The notes: generated by a model not told the origin, from the sequence alone. 45,422 bases of DNA from Deltaproteobacteria bacterium (GCA_019310425.1 JAFDEI010000018.1:1-45422); one strand, 5' to 3'; counted from the first letter of the stretch, positions 34,914-42,767 are shown. A program made the numbers and translations.

Positions 34914-35893
34914 GACCCGGATGGATGACCAGACGCGTGCCGATTCTCGCAGCGGCCATCGGCCTGATCGGGCTCGCATTGGCACTCGCATGCGGTACGG
35001 GTGAAGCCGAGAAGCCGCCGGGAGCCGAAGCGGAGCTGCGCGATGAGCGGCTCCTGGTATTCGCGGTGGCGTATCCGCTCCAGTACTTCGCGGAGCGGAT
35101 CGGTGGCGACGCGGTCGTCGTGCGCTTCCCAATCCCGGCCGGGATCGATCCGGCGCAATGGTCGCCCAGCGCGGAGATCGTGGCGGAGTACCAGGCCGCC
35201 GATCTGGTGTTGCTAAACGGTGGTGGCTACGCGCAATGGCTGAAGCGCGCATCGTTGCCGCGGCGTCGGCTGGTCGATACCTCGGCCGGATTTCCAGAGC
35301 GACGGCTGCGCGAGAGTGGGGGGGTCGAGCATGCTCACGGCCCCGAAGGTGAACACGCCCATGCAGGTGTGGCTCCGATGACCTGGATCGATCCGGAACT
35401 CGCGATCGCCCAGGCTCGCGCCATCACGGACGCGCTGATTGCGGTCCGACCGAGCGCGGCCGAACGCTTCGAGAGTGGCTTCGCAGCACTCGAGCGCGAC
35501 CTGCGCGCCCTGGAGCATAGCTTCGCGGTGGCCGCACAGGAACTCGGCGGCGCGCCGTTGTTCTTCTCCCACCCCGTCTACCCCTACTTCATCCGCCGCT
35601 ACGGTTTGAACGCGCGATCGTTGCATTGGGAGCCGCACGAGGTGCCGACGGAGGCGATGTGGACGGATTTCCGGGCTGCTCTCGTCGAGCATCCGGCCCG
35701 GTGGATGCTCTGGGAGGCGCCCCCGGAAGCCGCGAGCGAAGCTCTCCTGGAAAGTCTCGGGGTGCGCAGTCGCGTGTTCGATCCCTGTGCACAGCCTTCG
35801 GAATCGGGGGATTATCTCGAGCGGATGCGCCGAAATGTCGAAGAATTCGAAACACTGGGGGTAAACCAGCCGGCAGTCTCGGGCGTCCAATAG
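34910..35893 (+). CDS. ZnuA-like metal-binding lipoprotein
   Basis: A 327-residue protein. A signal sequence with lipobox (LALAC) is followed by a cluster A-1/ZnuA-type substrate-binding fold: VAYPLQYFAERIGGD, ADLVLLNGGGYAQW, the His-rich loop EHAHGPEGEHAHAG with HVWIDP-like APMTWIDPELA, and FFSHPVYPYFIRRYG. His residues in these motifs are the usual zinc or manganese ligands. The unusual point is the partner: the operon has an FtsX-type permease, not the ABC3-type ZnuB. It is therefore either a metal chaperone to an efflux or remodelling machine or a sensor. The ATG at 34910 overlaps the preceding stop by 4 bp. Confidence 0.87.
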   Translation: MRPGWMTRRVPILAAAIGLIGLALALACGTGEAEKPPGAEAELRDERLLVFAVAYPLQYFAERIGGDAVVVRFPIPAGIDPAQWSPSAEIVAEYQAADLVLLNGGGYAQWLKRASLPRRRLVDTSAGFPERRLRESGGVEHAHGPEGEHAHAGVAPMTWIDPELAIAQARAITDALIAVRPSAAERFESGFAALERDLRALEHSFAVAAQELGGAPLFFSHPVYPYFIRRYGLNARSLHWEPHEVPTEAMWTDFRAALVEHPARWMLWEAPPEAASEALLESLGVRSRVFDPCAQPSESGDYLERMRRNVEEFETLGVNQPAVSGVQ

Positions 35894-35911
35894 GGCAATA
35901 GGGCAATAAGG
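35888..35911. repeat. Three tandem copies of an 8-bp unit (CAATAGGG)
   Basis: Copies at 35888-35895, 35896-35903 and 35904-35911 (the last with one change, CAATAAGG) run over the stop codon of the ZnuA-like gene. Slippage here would alter only the C-terminus or spacing. It separates the metal operon from the sigma factor gene. Confidence 0.7.
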
Positions 35912-35926
35912 CGTCAGGTTCGAGAG

Positions 35927-36505
35927 GTGCCAGTGGAGTCGGTCGCCGTGTTGGAAAGCAGCCGGGTGGATCCCAAACTCGAAATTCGTTTCGAAGCGTT
36001 GGTCCACTCGCACCGCGAGCGTGCACGGCGCCTGGCGTGGCGACTCGTCGGGGGCGACGCGGCCGCGGCGGAGGACGTGACCCAGGAAGCCTTCGTGAAA
36101 GCCTTTCGCGGTCTGTCGAGATTTCGCGGTGAGGCCGCTCTCGAGACCTGGTTCTACCGCATTCTGGTTCGTCAGGCCTACAGCTATCGGCGTTGGCGGG
36201 GCATCCGCGATTTCTGGGACAGCGGCTCTACGGCCGAGCCGGCTGATCCATTTCCCGATCCGACACGAGACCCGGGGCTGCAACGGCGGATCGCGGCTGC
36301 ACTCGGAGAGCTTACGCGCAGTCAACGCGAGGTCTTCGTGCTGGTCCACCTCGAGGGATTTCGCGTGCGGGAATGCGCCGAGCTGCTCGAGAAACCGATC
36401 GGGACCGTGAAGAGCCATCTGCACCGCGCACTGGCGCGCATGCGCTGCGAGCTCACGGACCTCGTGGAACCCGATATCGCGCGGGAAAACGGAGAGAATC
36501 GATGA
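35927..36505 (+). CDS. ECF-family RNA polymerase sigma factor
   Basis: A 192-residue sigma-70 family protein with regions 2 and 4 only. Region 2: DVTQEAFVKAFRGLSRFRG and ETWFYRILVRQAYSYRRWRG. Region 4: LTRSQREVFVLVHLEGFRVR and IGTVKSHLHRALARMR. It directs RNA polymerase to its own regulon. The start is a GTG at 35927. The stop overlaps the putative anti-sigma gene (ATGA), and a periplasmic LTxxQ protein follows, as in metal- or envelope-stress ECF systems such as the cnr type. Confidence 0.92.
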   Translation: MPVESVAVLESSRVDPKLEIRFEALVHSHRERARRLAWRLVGGDAAAAEDVTQEAFVKAFRGLSRFRGEAALETWFYRILVRQAYSYRRWRGIRDFWDSGSTAEPADPFPDPTRDPGLQRRIAAALGELTRSQREVFVLVHLEGFRVRECAELLEKPIGTVKSHLHRALARMRCELTDLVEPDIARENGENR

Positions 36506-36915
36506 ACGAGAAACTGGAAGAGCAGCCGTCGCTGTCGGCCGAGGACGCAGAGTTCATCGGGCGATTGGCGGAGCATTATGTTCCACCTCCACTCAGTGCA
36601 GCGCGAAGCACAGAGCTCGACGCGGAACTGCGCGGTCGGATCGTCACGCCACGTGGCCTTGCTTTCGAGCGGCCGGCGTTCGCGACCGCGGCGGTGGTCC
36701 TCGCGATCGGTTTGGCGTTGGCGCTGGGCGCGTTCGAATCGACCGCACCCGAGGGCGCCCGGCCCGACGTGGTGTTCGTAGCTAGCCCGTCAGCCGCTGA
36801 CTGGGAGCGAGGACTCTTCGATCCGGACGCGCTCGACGATTTCGATGCAGGCGACGATCTGGGGGGGCTACCCGACGACTATGCGGCAATCGCTGGGATC
36901 TTTCTCGACGGGTGA
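36502..36915 (+). CDS. Putative anti-sigma factor (single-pass membrane protein)
   Basis: A 137-residue protein: a cytoplasmic N-terminal part of about 55 residues, one transmembrane helix (FATAAVVLAIGLALALG), and an acidic outer tail (DFDAGDDLGGLPDDY). No HxxxCxxC zinc motif is seen. The role is inferred from position: it is translationally coupled to the ECF sigma gene and followed by an LTxxQ periplasmic protein. Its own sequence does not prove sigma binding. Confidence 0.65.
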   Translation: MNEKLEEQPSLSAEDAEFIGRLAEHYVPPPLSAARSTELDAELRGRIVTPRGLAFERPAFATAAVVLAIGLALALGAFESTAPEGARPDVVFVASPSAADWERGLFDPDALDDFDAGDDLGGLPDDYAAIAGIFLDG

Positions 36916-36926
36916 GCGGGTAAACC

Positions 36927-36951
36927 CTTTGGATCGTTCAGCGCTCCAAAG
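36927..36951. promoter_or_regulatory. Inverted repeat upstream of the LTxxQ protein
   Basis: Perfect 7-bp arms CTTTGGA and TCCAAAG separated by 11 bp, lying between the anti-sigma gene and the next gene. The loop and spacing allow either an operator or an RNA hairpin; no T-run follows. Confidence 0.35.
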
Positions 36952-36990
36952 AGTCGGAGAGCCATCGGCCATAGAGTTCGAGGAGACAAC

Positions 36991-37728
36991 ATGCTGAAAT
37001 TGAAAAATGTCTTGGTCGCCGTGATCGTGGCAATGGGGATCGCGTTGGTGTTGCCCACGCTCGCGCAGGCTGAAGCCGACGATGAAGCGCGCAGCTCCGA
37101 TCGCAGGCCGGGTGGCTCGCGTCACGGGGCGCGCCGCGGACCGGATCCGGGGCGTTTCATCGACCGACATGGAGAAGAACTCGGCGTCGATGCCGAGACC
37201 CGCGAATCGATCCAGGCTATCGCCGACGCCTCGCGGATGCGGTCCCAGCGGATACGCGGCGAGATCGAGGTCGAGGAGGCAACGATGCGCGAGCTGCTTT
37301 CGCAGCCGTCGCCCGACGAAGCCGCGGTGATGTCGCAGGGCGATCGCCTCGGGGCACTGAAATCACAGCATAGGAAGAACCGCCTGGAGGCGATGCTCGC
37401 GATCCGTAAGCTTCTCACGCCCGAACAGCGTGAACAGCTGATCGGGATGCGCGAAGGGCGTCGGCAGGGTCGTGGTGAAGGTCGCAGATTCGACGAAGAG
37501 GGTGGACCCCGCCGAGGCGAGCGCTCCGGGAAGGGGCGGCGTGGTCCGCGTGCCGGCTGTCGTGACGATATGGCGAAGCTGTGCTCGGGGTCCGAATCCG
37601 GGCGAGCGAGGTTGCAGTGCCTGGATGCCCAGTGGGAAAATCTCTCGGACGACTGCCGGGCTGCCTTCGAAGGCCGCGGTCGCCGCGGCCCGCGACCCGA
37701 TCGGCCCGTCGATTCGGGTACCGAATAG
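36991..37728 (+). CDS. Periplasmic LTxxQ (CpxP/Spy/CnrX-like) protein with GLG1-type Cys-rich tail
   Basis: A 245-residue exported protein. A signal peptide (LPTLAQA) is followed by a helical Spy/CnrX-like domain of about residues 45-155 containing the LTPEQREQL motif, with Arg/Met-rich helices. A basic, Gly/Arg-rich linker comes next, and then a compact domain with four Cys (CRDDMAKLC, then RLQCLDAQWENLSDDC) resembling the GLG1 Cys-rich repeat. In related ECF systems the LTxxQ protein senses metals or misfolded protein in the periplasm. The fusion to a Cys-rich repeat is unusual. The ATG at 36991 follows GAGGAGA. Confidence 0.82.
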   Translation: MLKLKNVLVAVIVAMGIALVLPTLAQAEADDEARSSDRRPGGSRHGARRGPDPGRFIDRHGEELGVDAETRESIQAIADASRMRSQRIRGEIEVEEATMRELLSQPSPDEAAVMSQGDRLGALKSQHRKNRLEAMLAIRKLLTPEQREQLIGMREGRRQGRGEGRRFDEEGGPRRGERSGKGRRGPRAGCRDDMAKLCSGSESGRARLQCLDAQWENLSDDCRAAFEGRGRRGPRPDRPVDSGTE

Positions 37729-37759
37729 CCGATCGAGAAATCGATCGGTGGGCCGTGGT

Positions 37760-38314
37760 TCAGGCCTCGTGTGCGTGCAGGAAGTCCAACAGGCTGTGGG
37801 CATCCAGGTAACTGAACTCCACCTGGCCGAGTCGCACGCTGTCCCCTGATTTGAGCTCCATTGGCGGGCCATGACCCTGTGAAGGAACGGAATCCGAATT
37901 CACCATGGTGCCGTTCGTGGAGCCCGCATCCTGGATCGCGAGGCCGCCGCGTTCGGCTTCCTTCACAAATGCGTGAAAGCGCGAGACGCTGATGTCCGGG
38001 ATCACGACGTCGTTGTTCGCCGTCCTTCCCAGCGTGACAAGGTGTCCCGCCGATCGCTCGGTCCTTCGGAGCGGGTAGGCGAGCAGCGAGAGCCCGGCCG
38101 TGTGGTCGGAGGTCTCGTCATCGCTCTCGAGGTTGACGACGGTCATCGAGGGTCCCGCCGGTCTACGCAATTCGGCTGCTGTCAGCATCAGGAAGGCGCT
38201 TCCGTGGCGGTCTTCGAAATCTTCCTTGGAGAGATCACGGGCATCCGCGCGCAACGCTGAGATCGGGATGCCGCTGCCGTATTCTCCGGGATCAGGGCTC
38301 GCTGATTGGGTCAT
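37760..38314 (-). CDS. FHA-domain protein
   Basis: A 184-residue cytoplasmic protein. An N-terminal part has no known domain. The FHA domain in the C-terminal half holds the phosphothreonine-binding hallmarks: VTLGRTANNDVVIPD, SVSRFHAFV, DAGSTNGTMVN and LKSGDSVRLGQVEF. It binds phosphothreonine peptides, so a Ser/Thr kinase partner is expected elsewhere; none is in this window. The start is the ATG at 38314 with AGGAG 5 bp upstream. It follows the ATP-grasp gene on the same strand with a 163-bp gap. Confidence 0.88.
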   Translation of the reverse strand: MTQSASPDPGEYGSGIPISALRADARDLSKEDFEDRHGSAFLMLTAAELRRPAGPSMTVVNLESDDETSDHTAGLSLLAYPLRRTERSAGHLVTLGRTANNDVVIPDISVSRFHAFVKEAERGGLAIQDAGSTNGTMVNSDSVPSQGHGPPMELKSGDSVRLGQVEFSYLDAHSLLDFLHAHEA

Positions 38315-38477
38315 GTCGGACTCCTGCTGTTTAGAGTCAGGTCGGATGTCGGGGCGGGCGACTTGAGGCTCCGGTCCACGGGCCGGCTCCGGACGTTCTC
38401 GAGGGATTCGACTTCGACCGATTCTTCGACGGTCACGACGTTCCGGTCGCTTTCAATGATCGATTCCCGCGTGGCGC

Positions 38478-39494
38478 TCAGCCGGACGCGGTGCGCCGGA
38501 TTCCGAGATTCACGATGCGTTGAAGCAGCTGGGGGTATGCGATACCGGCGGCCTTCGCGGAGGCCGCGACTTCTTCCGAACGCGCGATCTCGGGGTTGGG
38601 GTTTGCCTCGAGGCAGTAGATCCGCCCACCATCGTCAATGCGGTAGTCGATGCGTGCGTAGCCTCCGAGTTGCAACGTCCGATAGACACGCTTCGAGGTC
38701 TTCACGATCTGCTGCGCCAGTGCTTGGTCGAGTCGCGGTGTGACGATCTTCACTCCGTGCTCCTTCTGGTAGCGCACATCGTGCTTCACCTTCTCGGTGG
38801 CAATCAGGGGTTCGTTGGCGTCATTCTTGCTCACTATGAGTTCCTGGGGCGGTAGCACCTCGAGTCGACGGTTCCCGAGCACGGCCACGTAGACCTCGCG
38901 CCCCGGGATGAACTGCTCCACGATCGCGTCGGTTTCGAAGCGTTCGTGAATGAACTGTACGCGGGCCGCGAGGCTCTCATCGTCACGGACGAGTGAGGTC
39001 TTCGCGATTCCGGCCGAACTCTCTTCCATCAGCGACTTGACGATCAACGGAAACTCGATGCGCCGTGACCGCCGGACGGTACGTCCGCGGCGGACGACGA
39101 AGAATCGAGGTACCGGAATCCGGTGGTAGCTGAGCAGCTTCTTCGAGAGCGCCTTGTCGCGCGCGAGCACCAGCGCGCGCGGGTTGCAACCGGTGTACGG
39201 GACGCCCAGCAACTCGAGGTAGGCGACGATGTGTTGGTCGAATACGGCCTCGTTCTGGAACTCTTCGAGGAGATTGAAGACGATATGGGGCCGCCATTGC
39301 TGGACCGTTTCGCGGATCGGTTTCAAGTCTTCGTTGACGCCGAGCTGACGAACCTCGTGGCCGATTCCGCGCAGTGTTTCGACGACGTCACGCTCTGTCT
39401 TGATGCGCTCCAGCTCTGACGGGGCCAGATCGTCGAGGCTCATCGGCACGAGGAAGTCCTCGTGAATCAGCACCAGTACGCGCAGTCGCCTCAC
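38478..39494 (-). CDS. ATP-grasp ligase (D-Ala-D-Ala ligase/RimK-like)
   Basis: A 338-residue ATP-grasp protein. Its N-terminal Rossmann-like part begins VLVLIHEDF. The lid and nucleotide region is FPLIVKSLMEESSAGI, with VEQFIPGREVYVAVLG next. The metal-binding end is RIDYRIDD followed by YCLEANPNPEI. It should form an acyl-phosphate and join it to an amine, as in peptide or amide synthesis; the substrates are not known. The GTG at 39494 overlaps the stop of the metallopeptidase gene by 4 bp (GTGA); an in-frame GTG 12 bp earlier is possible. The tight coupling to a peptidase suggests a shared pathway. Confidence 0.85.
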   Translation of the reverse strand: MRRLRVLVLIHEDFLVPMSLDDLAPSELERIKTERDVVETLRGIGHEVRQLGVNEDLKPIRETVQQWRPHIVFNLLEEFQNEAVFDQHIVAYLELLGVPYTGCNPRALVLARDKALSKKLLSYHRIPVPRFFVVRRGRTVRRSRRIEFPLIVKSLMEESSAGIAKTSLVRDDESLAARVQFIHERFETDAIVEQFIPGREVYVAVLGNRRLEVLPPQELIVSKNDANEPLIATEKVKHDVRYQKEHGVKIVTPRLDQALAQQIVKTSKRVYRTLQLGGYARIDYRIDDGGRIYCLEANPNPEIARSEEVAASAKAAGIAYPQLLQRIVNLGIRRTASG

Positions 39495-40519
39495 AGCGCG
39501 TGCCACTCACGGCCGCGGTAGACGTACTCGACGCTGCGCGCGGCCAGCAGGATGGCGAAATCGATCAGAATGTCCTCAGCGGGGTGCCCGACGCGGAGGT
39601 CGAGTTCTCGACAACGGACGATCATGTCCTTCAGCACGACCTCCAGAGCGTACTCCCGCTTGCCGGTTCCCTGTGCGACCATCTTGCGGATCCTCGGACC
39701 ATTCCGTCTCAGGAAATTCGCAGCCCGCTCGCGGCCGGATGACGCGGAGTCGGCACCAAAGATGCGGCGCAGGTCGGCATCGTAGAGATTGTTGGAGACA
39801 CCTTCGAAGCGTGCGCGCTTGGCGGCGTAATATTCGCGGACGGTCTGGCGCAGGCCGGAGATCGGTTCGACGCGCGCGCGACTGCGCACCCGCGGTGGCT
39901 GGCCCGAAAGTTCGCTCATCAACTGATCGACGTACTCGAGTTTCCGGAGCGCTGGCCAGCCCGCGTAGCGCTCACGCCAGCGTGACCCGGGCGTGAGCCA
40001 GATGGCGAAGGTCTCTGCGAAGTCTTCGTCCGGATGGGCCTGAGCGTACCAGTAAGCGAGATGCAGCACGTGGCGGCGGCTGGCCGGATTCGGTCGGTAG
40101 TATTCCGGATACGGTCGCGAAGAGTTGCCGAAGCGCGCCTGCCAGCGCGGCCGCCGGTGGAGTTCGAACGCGTGCTGGACCGCGTGTCCGATCTCGTGCC
40201 GGAGTAGCTTGCGACATTGCGCGAGTGTGCCGCCTTCGACTTCGAGCATCTGCTTGCGTTCGAGGCGCTTCAACCTCGGGTGCGCCAGGTAAAACGGAAT
40301 CGCGACTCCGATGATACCCTCGGGCGAGAACCAGTCGTCCGAGAGCCAGAATGCCGGGCGTAACCGCAGCCCGCGGTTCGCGAGTTCGTTCACGACGCCG
40401 CGGATGGGTGCCTCGAGCCAGCTGCCTTCGAGCGATACTCCGAGGTCGCACAGGCGAGTGTCCAGGATCGTCTCTTCGGGCGAGCCGTCGAGCGGCGATC
40501 GTCCACTGTTTGTTTTCAT
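39491..40519 (-). CDS. Putative zinc metallopeptidase (HExxH)
   Basis: A 342-residue protein with the zinc signature HEIGH at residues 108-112 (LLRHEIGHAVQHA) and a downstream acidic motif HPDEDFAETFA that can supply the third ligand. The pattern is that of the putative zinc-binding metallopeptidase family found beside ATP-grasp enzymes in several phyla. There is no signal peptide, so it is presumably cytoplasmic. The start is the ATG at 40519 with GGAAG upstream. It overlaps the ATP-grasp gene by 4 bp. Confidence 0.82.
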   Translation of the reverse strand: MKTNSGRSPLDGSPEETILDTRLCDLGVSLEGSWLEAPIRGVVNELANRGLRLRPAFWLSDDWFSPEGIIGVAIPFYLAHPRLKRLERKQMLEVEGGTLAQCRKLLRHEIGHAVQHAFELHRRPRWQARFGNSSRPYPEYYRPNPASRRHVLHLAYWYAQAHPDEDFAETFAIWLTPGSRWRERYAGWPALRKLEYVDQLMSELSGQPPRVRSRARVEPISGLRQTVREYYAAKRARFEGVSNNLYDADLRRIFGADSASSGRERAANFLRRNGPRIRKMVAQGTGKREYALEVVLKDMIVRCRELDLRVGHPAEDILIDFAILLAARSVEYVYRGREWHAL

Positions 40520-40713
40520 GCTGCGGCTTCCAACTCTCGTGGTCCGGCGGGCGATTCCAGCTTGCTGCGCGTTGGCCCACCACCCGATCCTCGGGCGGTG
40601 GGCCTGGGTATCGACCATAGCCGCTGCAGTGATCATCGGAAGAGCAGTCTGTCAGGAGTCCGATTCGGGCAGACCGTCCCGGAGCGATATACTGCGTCCG
40701 AGTCGGAGGGAAG

Positions 40714-41727
40714 ATGCGAGCCGAAGCCGTCCCGCGAAGGAGCCCCGAGGAGATCCGCGAATTGCGTGCGAAGCATGGTGACGTTCGGCTGCTCGACGTC
40801 CGCACCCGCGATGCCCGCGAGCTTCATCCGCAGGCAGTTCCCGGTGCCGAGTGGGTTCCCCTTGCCGACGTGGTCGAGTACGCGCGCTCTCTGCCTCGCG
40901 ATATTCCGCTCGTCACCTATTGCACCTGACCCGAAGATGCGAGCAGTGCCCGTGCGGCACTGTGGCTCAGCGCCGAAGGCTTTGGGGGTGTCTGCGTGCT
41001 GGCGGGCGGTCTCGACGCCTGGCTGAGTTCCGGACTCCCGGCTGTCGAGGTGGACTTCGGGGTGCAGCCCGACGTGGCGCGTGGAACCGTAGCGGACCGC
41101 AACGTGGCTTCCGATTCGGGCGTGGCGCATGCCAATGCGTTCCTGCCGAGTCTGGTCGAGCACTATGTCGAGCGCAGCGATCTGCCGCTGCGGCGGGAGC
41201 TCACGGTCCTGTTCGTCGACATCGCGGATTCGACTCCGCTGATCGTCCAGCGTGAACCGGAAGCAGCCCTCGCGCTGGTGCAGCGATTCATGGAGGCCGT
41301 CACCGAGGTGGCGCTGTCCTTCTGCGGCGATGTGAAAGACTACGAGGGTGACGGGGCGATGCTGTACTTCGAGTCGGTGACCGAAGGCGTCCAGGCCGCG
41401 TTCGCGATTCGCGAGCGGATCGCCGTGCAGCCTGCGGATGACGTGCGCCTGCACGCGCGCCTGAGTCTCGATGTCGGCAGCGTCGTGATCGGGATCATCG
41501 GCAGTCCGATGCGGCGTTCGGTGGCCCTGATCGGTCCGAGCATCAACCGGGCCGCGCGAATGCTGAAGGAGATTCCGCCGGATGGCATCATTGCGACCCA
41601 CGCCGTCGTCGATCGCCTGAATGCGGAGACTCCGCGCCTGGCCGGGCGTTTCGCGCCGCTCGATGCACCCCTGGTGTTGAAGGGCTTCGAGCAGGAGGTC
41701 GTCAACGCCTACTCGGCTCGGGACTGA
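40714..41727 (+). CDS. Rhodanese-class III nucleotidyl cyclase fusion, candidate selenoprotein (in-frame UGA at 40927)
   Basis: Read through the UGA at 40927-40929 as one amino acid, the protein is 337 residues. Residues 1-105 are a rhodanese domain: SPEEIRELR, LLDVRTRDARELH, VPGAEWVPL, then VTYC-T-U-PEDASSARAALWL and VCVLAGGLDAWLSSGLP. Relatives have Cys where the UGA stands (CTCP form), two codons after the predicted catalytic Cys70. Residues ~165-337 are a class III adenylate/guanylate cyclase domain: TVLFVDIADSTPL (metal Asp), DYEGDGAMLYF (second metal Asp) and SLDVGSVVIGIIGSPMRRS with INRAARM. The ATG at 40714 follows GGAGGG. A SECIS-like hairpin lies just after the UGA. If UGA is a stop, the gene is broken into a 71-residue fragment and a cyclase starting at an internal GTG (40996). 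Joining sulfur/selenium chemistry to cyclic nucleotide production is inference. Confidence 0.8.
40941..40968 (+). promoter_or_regulatory. Bacterial SECIS-like hairpin after the in-frame UGA
   Basis: The upper stem is CAGTGCC (40944-40950) paired with GGCACTG (40956-40962), a perfect 7 bp, with the 5-nt loop CGUGC. A short lower stem GAG/CTC (40941-40943 with 40966-40968) is separated by a 3-nt bulge on the 3' side that contains U. The loop begins 21 nt after the UGA, within the 16-37 nt window described for bacterial SECIS elements, and has G in its second position, with GU as in the E. coli fdhF loop. It lies wholly within coding sequence, as bacterial SECIS elements do. Confidence 0.7.
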
Positions 41728-41758
41728 CCCTGCTCGTGTAGGTTGCTAGGGTGAAGCG

Positions 41759-42202
41759 ATGGGGGTAAGCGAGGAACGGATGCGGGCCCTGATCGGCCAC
41801 GCGTTTCCCGGTGGCCACTACCGGATCGAGCCCTGGGAGAACTTCCTGTTGACCGAGGCGACCGGCGCGGAGCGTCTGCCCGACGGACTCGCCCATCCGA
41901 TCCACTTGTTCCACGTTCCGATCGCCGGCGTGGGAATCGGGATCAGCGAACTCTTCGAACTCGCAGAAGCTCCGTCGGATGCGTCGGTCACGATCGACTA
42001 TTACGACTGGGAATTCTTCGAGCCGTTGCGCGAATCACTGCGGTACACGATGCGGGGCGGGGTGCGCGAGCACGAACGCACCCCACACGAAGACGGGACC
42101 ATCGTCGATTCGCTCACCTATTGCATCGAGGTGCTCGCCGAAGCCGGGCAGGTCGTCGCTCGGGCGACCTTCCGTTGGCACTTCTGGCGGTTCGCGGAAT
42201 GA
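41759..42202 (+). CDS. MaoC/HadA-like hot-dog dehydratase subunit
   Basis: A 147-residue protein with the hot-dog-type dehydratase pattern: a loop LAHPIHLFHVPIAGVG, then ISELFELAEAP and the acidic EFFEPLRESLRYTM region typical of FAS1-like MaoC N-terminal domains. The catalytic Asp/His pair of active MaoC proteins is not apparent, so this is probably the non-catalytic half of a heterodimer. The next gene overlaps by 4 bp and is the likely catalytic partner. Confidence 0.72.
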   Translation: MGVSEERMRALIGHAFPGGHYRIEPWENFLLTEATGAERLPDGLAHPIHLFHVPIAGVGIGISELFELAEAPSDASVTIDYYDWEFFEPLRESLRYTMRGGVREHERTPHEDGTIVDSLTYCIEVLAEAGQVVARATFRWHFWRFAE

Positions 42203-42612
42203 AGGTGAAAGTCGGCGATCGCGTCCCGGAATGGACGCTCGAGCGCGTCACGCCGGAGCGGATGCGCACCGTGGCTGCGATCTTTCGCGATCCGAACCCA
42301 GTGCATTGGGACCGCGAATTTTCAGAGCGCGTCGGCCTCGCTGGACGAGTCGTGAATCAGAGCCCCGTGAACCTCGGCTACGTGGTGAACATGCTGCTGG
42401 CCTGGACGGGCCCCGCGAGCCTTCGGCGACTGCGGGTGGAGTTTCCGGCTCCCGTGCTCGACGGTGATCGGGTCATGGCCGGCGGGGTCGTGAAAGCGAT
42501 CCACTCGGAGGGCGGGCGGAGACTCGCGGAATGCGAGGTCTGGCTCGATCGCCAGGACGGGCAACGCGCTGTCCAGGGGATCGCGGTGGTGGAGTTGCCA
42601 ACGGGCGGATAG
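42199..42612 (+). CDS. MaoC-like (R)-specific enoyl-CoA hydratase
   Basis: A 137-residue hot-dog protein with the MaoC hydratase signature: FRDPNPVHWDREFSERVGLAGRVVNQ, in which Asp and His are the expected catalytic pair. It probably hydrates an enoyl-thioester, together with the preceding protein. The ATG at 42199 overlaps the previous stop (ATGA). No other fatty-acid gene is next to the pair. Confidence 0.85.
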   Translation: MKVKVGDRVPEWTLERVTPERMRTVAAIFRDPNPVHWDREFSERVGLAGRVVNQSPVNLGYVVNMLLAWTGPASLRRLRVEFPAPVLDGDRVMAGGVVKAIHSEGGRRLAECEVWLDRQDGQRAVQGIAVVELPTGG

Positions 42613-42767
42613 TTGCCTGTGGGAGTGGGTTGGCAGCGGTTTCCGCGCCTTGCTGATGAGCGGGTGCAGCCTGCCTAATCTCATGCGCAATTCCGGGCAC
42701 CAGATACCTCAACTTACATTCCAGATCGGCCGATTTCTCAAGTTGAAAGAACTCGAGGAAAGCCAGC

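Noticed and set aside
38311-38436. Possible 41-codon minus-strand reading (GTG start) whose stop overlaps the FHA start codon
   Set aside because: The coupling-like ATGA overlap is suggestive, but it has no domain, no clear ribosome binding site and is too short to support as a gene.
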